A stretch of DNA of 64,000 nucleotides from Sporobacter sp963663605 (GTDB taxonomy: Bacteria > Bacillota > Clostridia > Oscillospirales > Oscillospiraceae), in contig CAXXVF010000002.1 in assembly GCA_963663605.2 (NCBI GenBank), positions 1,736,001 through 1,800,000 on the forward strand. Direction: 5' to 3'. The notes under the pieces are model-generated. The model was not told the origin of the DNA. It saw nothing but the letters and a program-made list of their open reading frames with translations, and made no database searches. The translations under genes and the position numbers were made by a program. Shown one piece after another: positions 42,071 through 50,042 of this stretch (the stretch's first letter is position 1; every line of letters starts with the position of its first letter).

Positions 42071-43068
42071 ATGTCGGTATCATCTCATTCACCGCCGCAG
42101 GTTTTGAACTCGGCCGGAAGCTTGGTGAGATACTTAATTCAAACGGTCATACGTCCTCCTGTATCCGCTGCGGCAAGAACTCGCTGCGTACATGGACGAG
42201 CGATCATTTCCAGACCGACGACGCGTTGGTATTCGTAGGCGCGTCCGGCATCGCGGTGCGGGCCGTCGCGCCGCTCGTCAAGTCAAAGGTCTCCGATCCC
42301 GCCGTCATTGTGCTTGACGAGCGCGGAAAATTTGTCATACCGATCCTTTCCGGACATATCGGCGGGGCCAACCGGCTGGCGCAGGATATTTCAAAGATGA
42401 TCAGCTGTATCCCGGTCATCACAACGGCCACCGACTGCAACAACGTATTCGCGGTCGATAAATGGGCGAGCGAGAACAATATCAGCATTATGAACCCGGA
42501 AAAAATCAAATGGGTATCCGCACATCTTCTGGCAGGCGAGTGCGTTTATGTCAAAAGCTTTTTCCCAATAGACGGAAGCCTGCCGGAGGGCCTCATCATC
42601 ACGGATGACGAATACGACGTCATCCTGACGGTCCGCAGCCGGGGCCGTAAGGATGCGCTGCGGCTTGTGCCGCAGATATTGACGCTCGGCGTTGGCTGCC
42701 AGAAGGGCGTCACGGCCGATGAACTGGACGAAGCGTTCGATTTGATCCTCAGAAAGGCCAGCTGCCTTAAGGAAGCGGTTTGCGGGGTATGCAGCATCGA
42801 CATAAAATCCGAAGAACAGGGCCTTCTGGCGTTTTGCGCCCGGCACGGGCTGCCGTTTGAGACATATTCAGCCGAGCAGCTCGGTGCTGTCAAAGGGAAA
42901 TTCTCTTCATCGGAGTTTGTCCGTAAAACGACCGGCGTAGGCAATGTGTGTGAGCGCAGCGCGGTACTTGGCAGCGGCGGTTCCCTGTATGTTAAGAAAA
43001 ATGCCGGAAAAGGCATTACCATGGCATTTGCAATAGCGCCTTATAAGGTGCGGTTTTTGGAGGAATGA
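42067..43068 (+). CDS. cbiG: Cobalt-precorrin-5A hydrolase
   Basis: Opens the delta-lactone of cobalt-precorrin-5A and releases acetaldehyde, the step that defines the anaerobic route. It shows GIISFTAAGFELGRKL, LVFVGASGIAVRAVAPLVKSKVSDPAVIVLDERGKFVIPILSGHIGGANRLA and, in the C-terminal domain, LGVGCQKGVTADELDEAF. Length 333. Overlaps both neighbours by ATGA-type junctions. Confidence 0.95.
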   Translation: MNVGIISFTAAGFELGRKLGEILNSNGHTSSCIRCGKNSLRTWTSDHFQTDDALVFVGASGIAVRAVAPLVKSKVSDPAVIVLDERGKFVIPILSGHIGGANRLAQDISKMISCIPVITTATDCNNVFAVDKWASENNISIMNPEKIKWVSAHLLAGECVYVKSFFPIDGSLPEGLIITDDEYDVILTVRSRGRKDALRLVPQILTLGVGCQKGVTADELDEAFDLILRKASCLKEAVCGVCSIDIKSEEQGLLAFCARHGLPFETYSAEQLGAVKGKFSSSEFVRKTTGVGNVCERSAVLGSGGSLYVKKNAGKGITMAFAIAPYKVRFLEE

Positions 43069-43799
43069 TGGGTAAACTTTTTGTTGTTGGGATCGGTCCG
43101 GGACGCTTTGACGGCATGACCGGCGAGGCCGTCCGCGCCCTTGAGGCATCGGATCTGATTTGCGGATATACAAAATACACGGCGCTGGTACGTCCGTATT
43201 TCCCGCAAAAAACGTATATTGAGACGGGCATGCACAGCGAGGTCGAGCGCTGCAGAGCGGCACTTGAGGCGTCACGGGACCAAAACGTTTCAATGATCTG
43301 CAGCGGCGATGCCGGCGTGTACGGTATGGCCGGTCTGATCTACGAACTGGCAGCCGGCGGCGAAGCGCCCGATATCGCGGTCGTTCCCGGCGTCACGGCG
43401 GCTCAGAGCGGGGCGGCTTTGCTCGGCGCGCCGCTTATGCAGGATTACGCTGTCATTTCGCTGTCCGACCTGCTCGTTTCCTGGGAAACGATCGAAAAGC
43501 GCCTGCGGGGCGCGGCCGCCGGCGACTTCGCCGTCGTCCTGTACAACCCCTCCAGCCATAAACGGGCCCGGCACTTAAAGCGTGCCTGTGACATCGTTTT
43601 GGAATACCGGGATGAAAACACCGTCTGCGGCATCGTGCACAACATCGGCCGGGAGGGCGAATCCAGCCGGATCATATCCCTGGGCACGCTTCGCGAAACA
43701 ACGGTTGATATGTTTACGACCGTCTTCATCGGCAGCGCCGCCACCCGCGATATCGGCGGCAAAATGGTGACGCCGCGCGGCTATAAGGGAACATCATGA
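43065..43799 (+). CDS. cbiH: Precorrin-3B/cobalt-factor III C17-methyltransferase
   Basis: Ring-contracting methylase, 244 aa. FVVGIGPGRFDGMTGEAVRALEASDLICGYTKYTALV is the CbiH/CobJ signature. Further segments are ISMICSGDAGVYGMAGLI-like, VVPGVTAAQSGAALLGAPLMQDYAVISLSDLL and VVLYNPSSHKRARHL. ATG 43065 overlaps the cbiG end. Confidence 0.95.
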   Translation: MMGKLFVVGIGPGRFDGMTGEAVRALEASDLICGYTKYTALVRPYFPQKTYIETGMHSEVERCRAALEASRDQNVSMICSGDAGVYGMAGLIYELAAGGEAPDIAVVPGVTAAQSGAALLGAPLMQDYAVISLSDLLVSWETIEKRLRGAAAGDFAVVLYNPSSHKRARHLKRACDIVLEYRDENTVCGIVHNIGREGESSRIISLGTLRETTVDMFTTVFIGSAATRDIGGKMVTPRGYKGTS

Positions 43800-44551
43800 A
43801 AAGGCTCCTCGTCTTCGGCGGGACGAGCGACGCGCGCGCGCTTCTGGACGCGCTGAAAGAGCTCCGATGCGCCGTTACGGTTTGCGTGGCAAGCGAGTAC
43901 GGGAAAATGATGCTGCCGGATAATTGTCCCAGACTTTCCGCAGTCGTCGGAAGGCTGGACGCCGGGCAGATCGAAGCCTTGATTGAGGGCGGAAGTTATT
44001 CGTTGGTCGTTGACGCAACGCACCCTTACGCCGCCGAGGTCACGGAAAATATCCGAAAGGCCGTTTCAAAAACCGGCGTTTCGTATTACCGGCTGGTCCG
44101 CGAGCGCAGCGATTTATCCGGCGTGGCCGTCGTCTCGTCCTCTGCGGAAGCTGCGGCGCTTATTGACAGCCGCGTAGGGAACGTGCTGCTGGCCACCGGC
44201 AGCAAGGAATTGTCTGCTTACACTGACGTCAAGGATTACGCCCAGCGGCTTTTCCCCAGGGTCCTGCCGGCTGCGGAGTCTATCGAGGCCTGCCGGGAAC
44301 TTGGGTATAAATCCAGCCATATCATTGCGGTACAGGGACCCTTTTCAAAAGAACTCAACATCGCGCTGATGCGCCACTTCGATATTCAGACGATGGTGAC
44401 GAAAGACAGCGGAATACGGGGCGGCTTCCCGGAGAAGCTTGAAGCCGCGCGCGCGCTGGGCGTCGGAATTATCGTGATCGGGCGGCCGCCCGAAGACGGG
44501 CTGTCGCAGCCGGAGATCATCCGGGAAATCAAAAAGCTGCTTGGAGGCTGA
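43796..44551 (+). CDS. cbiJ: Cobalt-precorrin-6A reductase
   Basis: NAD(P)H-dependent reduction of the corrin macrocycle. It starts LLVFGGTSDARALLDAL and has VVDATHPYAAEVTENIRKA (conserved DATHPYA), a GSKEL segment, and the C-terminal VTKDSGIRGGFPEKLEAARALG. Length 251 is standard. Overlaps cbiH by four bases and is three bases from cbiET. Confidence 0.95.
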   Translation: MKRLLVFGGTSDARALLDALKELRCAVTVCVASEYGKMMLPDNCPRLSAVVGRLDAGQIEALIEGGSYSLVVDATHPYAAEVTENIRKAVSKTGVSYYRLVRERSDLSGVAVVSSSAEAAALIDSRVGNVLLATGSKELSAYTDVKDYAQRLFPRVLPAAESIEACRELGYKSSHIIAVQGPFSKELNIALMRHFDIQTMVTKDSGIRGGFPEKLEAARALGVGIIVIGRPPEDGLSQPEIIREIKKLLGG

Positions 44552-44554
44552 ATA

Positions 44555-45766
44555 ATGAGTATATGTATCGTCGGCACGGGCATGGGCAGTCCCGGCACGC
44601 TGACTGCCGAGGCCCTTAAAGCGATTGAAAAGGCGGATGCCGTTATCGGCGCCGACAGACTCATTTCTTCGCTTCCCGATTCGTGCCGCGCGGCAAAGCA
44701 CGTGTGCGTAGACCCCGACGAAATCAAAGGCCACATCTCGCGGCATCCGGATAAATCGGTATGTGTTTTGATGAGCGGCGATACGGGATTTTACAGCGGG
44801 ACGAAACGGCTGCTGGAAAAAATCGGCGCCGCCGATGTGCGCGTTTTGCCCGGGATATCCAGCATCCAGTATTTCGCAGCCCTGTTGAAACGGCCCTGGC
44901 AGGACTGGAAGCTTGTCAGTGCGCACGGCAAAAATGTCGGCGCCGCCGGCATCGTGCGTGAAAACAGCGAAACATTTTTCCTGACCGGCGGCGATCTGGG
45001 CGTCCGGGCCATATGCGCACAGCTGACCGCAGCCGGTCTCGGCGGGCTTTCCGTGACCGTCGGAGAAAACCTGGGCGGCGATAATGAGCGTATCAAAACA
45101 TCACCGGCGGACATGCTGACGCGGTCAGGCTCTGACGAGCTGGCCGTTATGCTCGTCGACAATCCGCAGCCCGGAAGGCTTGTATCCTGCGGCTTTCCGG
45201 ACGACGCGTTCATCCGCGGCGCAACGCCTATGACAAAAAGCGAGGTGCGCAGCGTCATCCTGTCAAAGCTGCGGCTTTGCGGCACCGACGTTGTCTATGA
45301 CGTTGGCGCGGGCACAGGCTCCGTGTCGGTTGAATCGGCACTTCTTGCCCGGAAGGGCCGGGTCTATTCTTTTGAACGGACTGAGGAAGGCCGCCGGCTG
45401 ATCGGGGAGAATGCCGATAAATTCGGCGTTCCTAACATCCGGGTCGTCTCCGGCGAAGCGCCTGCGTCATTTGCCGATCTGCCCGCCCCGGACGCATCGT
45501 TCATCGGCGGCAGCGGCGGCAGCCTTAAAAAAATACTGGATACTTTACTTGCAAAAAATCCGCATATGCGTTTTGTAATCAGCGCCGTGGCGCTGGAAAC
45601 GCTTTCTGAGGCAGCCGGATTGCTAAAAAACCTGCCCGTTTGTCACACGGAGATCGTGCAGGTCGCCGTCAGTCGGGCAAGGTTTCTGGGCGATTATCAT
45701 CTGATGACGGCGTGCAACCCGGTTTATATACTCAGCGCCGAAGGCCGCCCGGTCAACAACACATAA
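44555..45766 (+). CDS. cbiET: Fused cobalt-precorrin-7 C5-methyltransferase / C15-methyltransferase (decarboxylating)
   Basis: CobL-like fusion of 403 residues. Residues 1 to about 200 are CbiE: IVGTGMGSPGTLTAEALKAIEKADAVIGADRL, MSGDTGFYSGTKRLL and VLPGISSIQYFAALL. Residues about 210-400 are CbiT, a class I methyltransferase with YDVGAGTGSVSVESALLA and the acidic residue in VYSFERTEEGRRL; it methylates C15 and decarboxylates the C12 side chain. The fusion is frequent in both aerobic and anaerobic pathways. Confidence 0.95.
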   Translation: MSICIVGTGMGSPGTLTAEALKAIEKADAVIGADRLISSLPDSCRAAKHVCVDPDEIKGHISRHPDKSVCVLMSGDTGFYSGTKRLLEKIGAADVRVLPGISSIQYFAALLKRPWQDWKLVSAHGKNVGAAGIVRENSETFFLTGGDLGVRAICAQLTAAGLGGLSVTVGENLGGDNERIKTSPADMLTRSGSDELAVMLVDNPQPGRLVSCGFPDDAFIRGATPMTKSEVRSVILSKLRLCGTDVVYDVGAGTGSVSVESALLARKGRVYSFERTEEGRRLIGENADKFGVPNIRVVSGEAPASFADLPAPDASFIGGSGGSLKKILDTLLAKNPHMRFVISAVALETLSEAAGLLKNLPVCHTEIVQVAVSRARFLGDYHLMTACNPVYILSAEGRPVNNT

Positions 45767-45789
45767 CAGCGTGAAAGGGGAACGACACT

Positions 45790-46422
45790 TTGGACTGGCA
45801 TACGCTCGCTCCGATGGACATAGAAAAACGAAGCTTTGAAATCATCACCCGCGAACTGGGCGAACTGGCTGTTTCACCGGAGCATGCATCCGTCGTGAAA
45901 CGCGTCGTCCATACGACGGCCGATTTCGATTACGCAAAAAACCTGTTCTTTTCCGGGACCGCCGTTCAGGGCGGCAAGGAAGCCCTCAAAGGCGGGGCGC
46001 ATATCGTGACCGACACGAAAATGGCGCGCGCAGGCATCAACAAAACGCTGCTTGCCAAACTCGGCGGAACCGTACATTGCTTTATATCCGACGCCGACGT
46101 CGCCGCAGCGGCTAAAGCGCGCGGGATCACGCGGGCAGCCGTCAGCATGGAAAAAGCATGTACGCTCGACGCGCCGCTGATTGTTGCCGTCGGGAACGCG
46201 CCGACAGCGCTGCTTCGACTGAACGAACTGATCGCGGAAGGCCGTATAGCGCCGGAGCTCATAATTGGCGTGCCCGTCGGTTTCGTCAACGTCGTGGAAA
46301 GCAAAGAGATCATCAAGGCCTCGGGCATACCCTGTATCATCGCCGAGGGCCGAAAAGGCGGCAGCAATGTCGCCGCCGCAATCTGCAACGCGCTTTTGTA
46401 CGACCTCGCACCGCGCGACTGA
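45790..46422 (+). CDS. cbiC: Cobalt-precorrin-8 methylmutase
   Basis: Moves the C11 methyl to C12, giving cobyrinate, the last macrocycle step. The 210 residues have IEKRSFEIITRELG, the proton-donating histidine in VKRVVHTTADFDYAKNL, GGAHIVTDTKMARAGIN and VGVPVGFVNVVESKE. Start is TTG 45790, supported by AAAGGGG about ten bases upstream; the next ATG (45814) has no ribosome binding site. CbiA/CbiP and the nucleotide-loop genes are not in the window. Confidence 0.95.
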   Translation: MDWHTLAPMDIEKRSFEIITRELGELAVSPEHASVVKRVVHTTADFDYAKNLFFSGTAVQGGKEALKGGAHIVTDTKMARAGINKTLLAKLGGTVHCFISDADVAAAAKARGITRAAVSMEKACTLDAPLIVAVGNAPTALLRLNELIAEGRIAPELIIGVPVGFVNVVESKEIIKASGIPCIIAEGRKGGSNVAAAICNALLYDLAPRD

Positions 46423-46429
46423 GCGTTAC

Positions 46430-46504
46430 TCGACAAAGGCATCTCCGATGCCTTTGTCGACAAGCTGAAACGGGGCCATATATCTTTTCTGATATATGGC
46501 CCCG
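46430..46504. repeat. Twin-hairpin intergenic element, copy 2 (terminator between cbiC and the lipoprotein gene)
   Basis: Hairpin 1 has a 14-bp perfect stem (46430-46443 with 46447-46460, loop tcc). Hairpin 2 has a 14-bp perfect stem (46471-46484 with 46491-46504) followed by a T-rich tract rightward. Hairpin 1 matches copy 1 (12472-12506) except at two base pairs, where both partners changed. It lies between convergent genes and can end the cbi operon. Confidence 0.72.
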
Positions 46505-46544
46505 TATATTTTTGATTTAATGCCGATGATTGTTAAAAAACCAA

Positions 46545-47171
46545 TTACAGCCCTGCCGCGGCGTCGGCGATCGTCTTGCCGAACTGCTCCTCGAAATAAG
46601 CGGACAGTTTGCCTACCTCGTCCTTCGTCGTTTCATTGGCGCCGTCGTAGCGGCCGCTGTCTTTTGTGCTCTGCGTCTTGTCTTCATGCTCGTCGCTTTC
46701 GATGCGGGCAAGCTCGTCCGCCGTCAGGTCATAGTAATAGTAGAAGCCGGTTCCCATCATGGAAACGTAGTAGTACTTCTCTACCGTATTGTCGGCTGTA
46801 TTGAACGTCCAGTACTCGACCGTTTCGTTGCCGTCCAAATCCGTCTTGACGAAATTGACGGTCTGGGCGCTTGTATCGACGGTGATTTTAAGACCGCTCT
46901 GCTCAAAGGGGCTGTTTTCGAGGTCGAGGCAGACGAGCAGTCCGTTTTCTTCCGCAAACTGCAGCGCGGTGCTTTCTTCGGGTGCCGCCGGTTCTTCGAC
47001 GGCTTCTTCAGCGGAAGGCGCCTGGGACGGCTCGGCCGCCTCGGCGTATGCCGGAGCGGCGCTCTCGGGCACTTCCTCGGACGGCTGATCCGCCTCGGCG
47101 GATGTATTCGCGCAGCCCGCGAGCGATATTGCAATAAGCACGGCAAGCGCGATCCATAATATTTTCTTCAT
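46545..47171 (-). CDS. Uncharacterised lipoprotein encoded at the end of the riboswitch-controlled chelatase operon
   Basis: No function recognised. 208 residues: signal peptide MKKILWIALAVLIAISLAGC with lipobox LAGC (Cys about 20), then a Glu/Ala/Pro-rich linker (about 22-65). A globular domain (about 66-208) follows, with a beta-rich first half (LQFAEENGLLVCLDLENSPF, YWTFNTADNTVEKYYYVSMMG) and a charged helical tail. ATG 47171 follows AAAAGGAG; the frame is open slightly upstream. It lies 17 bases after the ChlD-like gene, so it should be under the same cobalamin riboswitch. A role in cobamide or metal capture is possible by context only. Confidence 0.75.
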   Translation of the reverse strand: MKKILWIALAVLIAISLAGCANTSAEADQPSEEVPESAAPAYAEAAEPSQAPSAEEAVEEPAAPEESTALQFAEENGLLVCLDLENSPFEQSGLKITVDTSAQTVNFVKTDLDGNETVEYWTFNTADNTVEKYYYVSMMGTGFYYYYDLTADELARIESDEHEDKTQSTKDSGRYDGANETTKDEVGKLSAYFEEQFGKTIADAAAGL

Positions 47172-47188
47172 TTTCAATCTCCTTTTTA

Positions 47189-49018
47189 TCAACTGATTTT
47201 AATTAAGTCCTTGACATTGGACGTAATTTCATTTTTGGAAATGCTGTCAAGCTTGATGTACCGGCTGTCCATGCGTTTGGACAGCTCTTTGGCAAAACCG
47301 AATTCGATCATGCTGTTTTCCGTATCTATGACGAGACTGGACGCGCAGAGCTTCCGGACGCTTTCAGCCGCGTCCATGGCGTCGCCGAGCGGATCGTCCG
47401 AAACAAACGGCACATTGGCCTTGCCATCGGAAACAAGGACAAGGTATAAAAGCGCGTCGCTGTCCCGCAGTTTTTCGGCTTTCAGCAGCCGGCATGCCTG
47501 CGTCAGTCCGGCCGCCAGCGGCGTTTTCCCGCCCGTCGGCAGGCTGCGCAGCTGCTTCTCGGCAAGATCGACGCTTCGCGTTATATTGAGCAGCACTTCC
47601 CCGCCACCGCCTCTGAACGCAACGATCCCGACGCGGTCCCGCTTCTGATACGCCTCGTCGAGAAGGGACATGACGGCGCCCTTGACCGCGCGCATCCGGC
47701 GCTTGGCGCCCATGGAACCGCTCGCGTCGACAACAAACAGAATCGTGACGCCGGTCCTTTTTTCCCGAACTTTTTCGCGGATGTCGCCCGGCGCGACCTT
47801 TATGGCCATTCCGTTTTCCGCACGGTTTTTCTGATAACAGGCCGCCGCCCGGATGGTGGCGTCCACGGCAATGTCGCATGGTTTATCGCGCGGCAGCCGG
47901 CAACGGACATATCTGCCCGAGCGGGCGTCTGTTTTGATCTTGTTCCTTTTGCCGCTGCCCGCCATTATGTTCTTACATCTGAAATCGGTATTGATGGAAA
48001 GCTCCGGCTTTTCGCCGATGTCCTCCGTTTTTTCCTCTTCGTCTGCGTTTCGCTTATCCTGCGATGTGTTCGGCATGCTTTGACTGGCCGGATCAGGCTC
48101 GCGGTCTTTTTGCTCTCGTTCGCTGTTCTCCCCGGCGTCGGTTTCCGTTTGGGGAGGCGGCAGCGGCGGCTGACGCAGCCGGTGCGGAAGGACAAAGCCT
48201 GCCGCGCGCGTTATGTCTTCGTCCGTCAGATTCAAGCGCCCGTGAAACGCCGCCAGAGCTCTGGCCGTTTCGGCAAGCGTTATTTCGCAGCGGTGGCCGG
48301 CGCAGTTGCCGTTACTGGAAATATCGGCAAAAAGGCTGTACTGCTCCGGCGTTATCCGGACGTCTTTGAGCATTGCCGCGGATTTCCCGATACGGCGGCA
48401 CAGCTTTTGGTCCGCTTCCCGGTACGCGGCAATAAACCGCTCCGGGTCTTCCTCATATTCCAGCCGCCGCCGCATGATCTCCGCACGCGCTGAGATGTCT
48501 TTTTCGCCTCCGGCTTCGACATAAAGCCCGAATTTGTCCAGCAGGTGCGGTTTTAAAAGCCCTTCCTCGGGATTCATGGAGCCGACGAGCGCGAACCGGC
48601 ACGGATGCGAAAACGAAATGCCCTCGCGCTCAACGACGTTTTGCCCCAGCGATGAAACCGTCAGTAATATGTTCACGATATGCCCGCTGATCAGATTGAC
48701 CTCGTCAATATAGAGGATATTCTTATCGGCATCGTACAGCAGTCCCTTTTCAAACTCTTTTTTGCCGCATTTGACGGCGGCTTCGATGCTGATACTCCCC
48801 GTCAGCCGGTCCTCCGTAATCCCAAGCGGAATGTTGACGACATCGACGCCGCTTTGAAGCTGGGACAAACCTCGCACCAGCGTTGATTTGGCGGTGCCTT
48901 TTTCACCGGATATGAGCACCCCGCCGATACGCGGGTTAACAACGTTCAAAACGAGTGCCAGCTTGATGTCTTCCTGGCCCGTAACGGCCGAAAAGGGAAA
49001 ATAATTGTTCTTATTCAT
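47189..49018 (-). CDS. Magnesium/cobalt-chelatase ChlD-like subunit (AAA+ plus VWA domain)
   Basis: Chelatase subunit of 609 residues. The N-terminal AAA+ domain (about 1-275) has the P-loop ISGEKGTAKSTLVRGL and Walker B NILYIDEVNLISGHIVNILL. An acidic, Pro/Gln-rich linker spans about 280-345. The C-terminal von Willebrand A domain (about 420-609) has the MIDAS motif VVDASGSMGAKRR. A complete P-loop in a ChlD-type protein is typical of the CobN-associated relatives. ATG 49018 overlaps the ChlI stop by eight bases; a TTG at 49027 is an alternative. Confidence 0.88.
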   Translation of the reverse strand: MNKNNYFPFSAVTGQEDIKLALVLNVVNPRIGGVLISGEKGTAKSTLVRGLSQLQSGVDVVNIPLGITEDRLTGSISIEAAVKCGKKEFEKGLLYDADKNILYIDEVNLISGHIVNILLTVSSLGQNVVEREGISFSHPCRFALVGSMNPEEGLLKPHLLDKFGLYVEAGGEKDISARAEIMRRRLEYEEDPERFIAAYREADQKLCRRIGKSAAMLKDVRITPEQYSLFADISSNGNCAGHRCEITLAETARALAAFHGRLNLTDEDITRAAGFVLPHRLRQPPLPPPQTETDAGENSEREQKDREPDPASQSMPNTSQDKRNADEEEKTEDIGEKPELSINTDFRCKNIMAGSGKRNKIKTDARSGRYVRCRLPRDKPCDIAVDATIRAAACYQKNRAENGMAIKVAPGDIREKVREKRTGVTILFVVDASGSMGAKRRMRAVKGAVMSLLDEAYQKRDRVGIVAFRGGGGEVLLNITRSVDLAEKQLRSLPTGGKTPLAAGLTQACRLLKAEKLRDSDALLYLVLVSDGKANVPFVSDDPLGDAMDAAESVRKLCASSLVIDTENSMIEFGFAKELSKRMDSRYIKLDSISKNEITSNVKDLIKIS

Positions 49019-50042
49019 GCAGCTCAAACGCTTCTATCATTTCCGAGATGTCCGTCAGGTCGAGCCCCGCCTCCTCAAACGGACGCTTTCGCATCCGATG
49101 CGGCAGCGCCAGGCACGCGGCGATCCCGATATCCTCTTTTATTATTTTTTCACGGCCGCAAAAAGCGGCGTTCGTGACGGCGGTCTTGAGCATGGTGATA
49201 TCGGCCCGGTGACCGTCGACGTCCAGCGATACGGATATCTCCGCGATCAGGCGAAGCACGCCGTCGGAGTACTTAACGTTCGGGAGCAGCTTTTTTGCCC
49301 GCTCGATTTGAGCGCCTAATTGCTCCTGCTGCGCATCGAACCCGCGCGCAAACCCCTCGGGATCGTCCTCATACGCCACGCGCCGCTTGACGACCTCGAT
49401 GCGCTGATCGACGACGTCCTCGGCTTTGATATTGACAACGAGCCCGAAACGGTCCAACAGCTGCGGCCGCAGGTCGCCCTCTTCCGGATTCATCGTGCCG
49501 ACCAGCACAAAACGCGCCGGATGCGTATATGAAATGCCCTCGCGCTCGATGGAATTGACGCCCATGGCGGCCGAATCGAGCAGAACGTCCACCAGATGGT
49601 CGTCGAGCAGGTTGATTTCATCCACGTAGAGGATATTCCGATTGGCCTGCGCCAAAATCCCCGGCTCAAACTTTTTTTCACCGTGCTTGATGGCGTGTTC
49701 TATGTCTATCGTACCGACGACCCGGTCCTCCGTGGCGCTGACGGGCAGGTTGACGACCCGCATCCTTCTGCGGGCAACCGTACGCTCACCGGTCTTTTCC
49801 CGGCACGCGTCGCACCAGAAGCTGTCGTCATCCGGGTCGCAGGCAAAGACGCATCCCTCAATCTCCCGGCGAACGGGCAGCACGTCGGCAAGCGCCCGGA
49901 CAGCCGTTGATTTTGCGGTGCCCTTTTCGCCCCGGATCAAAACGCCGCCCAGCTTCGGATTGAGCATATTCAGTATGAGCGCGCGCTTCATTTCCTCCTG
50001 GCCGACGATCGCGGCAAACGGATAGGCCACTTGTTTTTGCAT
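49011..50042 (-). CDS. Magnesium/cobalt-chelatase ChlI-like AAA+ ATPase subunit
   Basis: A 343-residue AAA+ motor of a class I chelatase. P-loop is LIRGEKGTAKSTAVRAL, and Walker B is NILYVDEINLLDDHLVDVLLD. An insertion with four cysteines (GCVFACDPDDDSFWCDACREK, about residues 64-84) could bind metal and is common in the CobN-linked type. Later motifs FVLVGTMNPEEGDLRPQLLDRFGL and the lid domain are standard. Start abuts the cobN stop (TAATG). It works with the ChlD-like and CobN-like subunits. Confidence 0.92.
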   Translation of the reverse strand: MQKQVAYPFAAIVGQEEMKRALILNMLNPKLGGVLIRGEKGTAKSTAVRALADVLPVRREIEGCVFACDPDDDSFWCDACREKTGERTVARRRMRVVNLPVSATEDRVVGTIDIEHAIKHGEKKFEPGILAQANRNILYVDEINLLDDHLVDVLLDSAAMGVNSIEREGISYTHPARFVLVGTMNPEEGDLRPQLLDRFGLVVNIKAEDVVDQRIEVVKRRVAYEDDPEGFARGFDAQQEQLGAQIERAKKLLPNVKYSDGVLRLIAEISVSLDVDGHRADITMLKTAVTNAAFCGREKIIKEDIGIAACLALPHRMRKRPFEEAGLDLTDISEMIEAFELHE

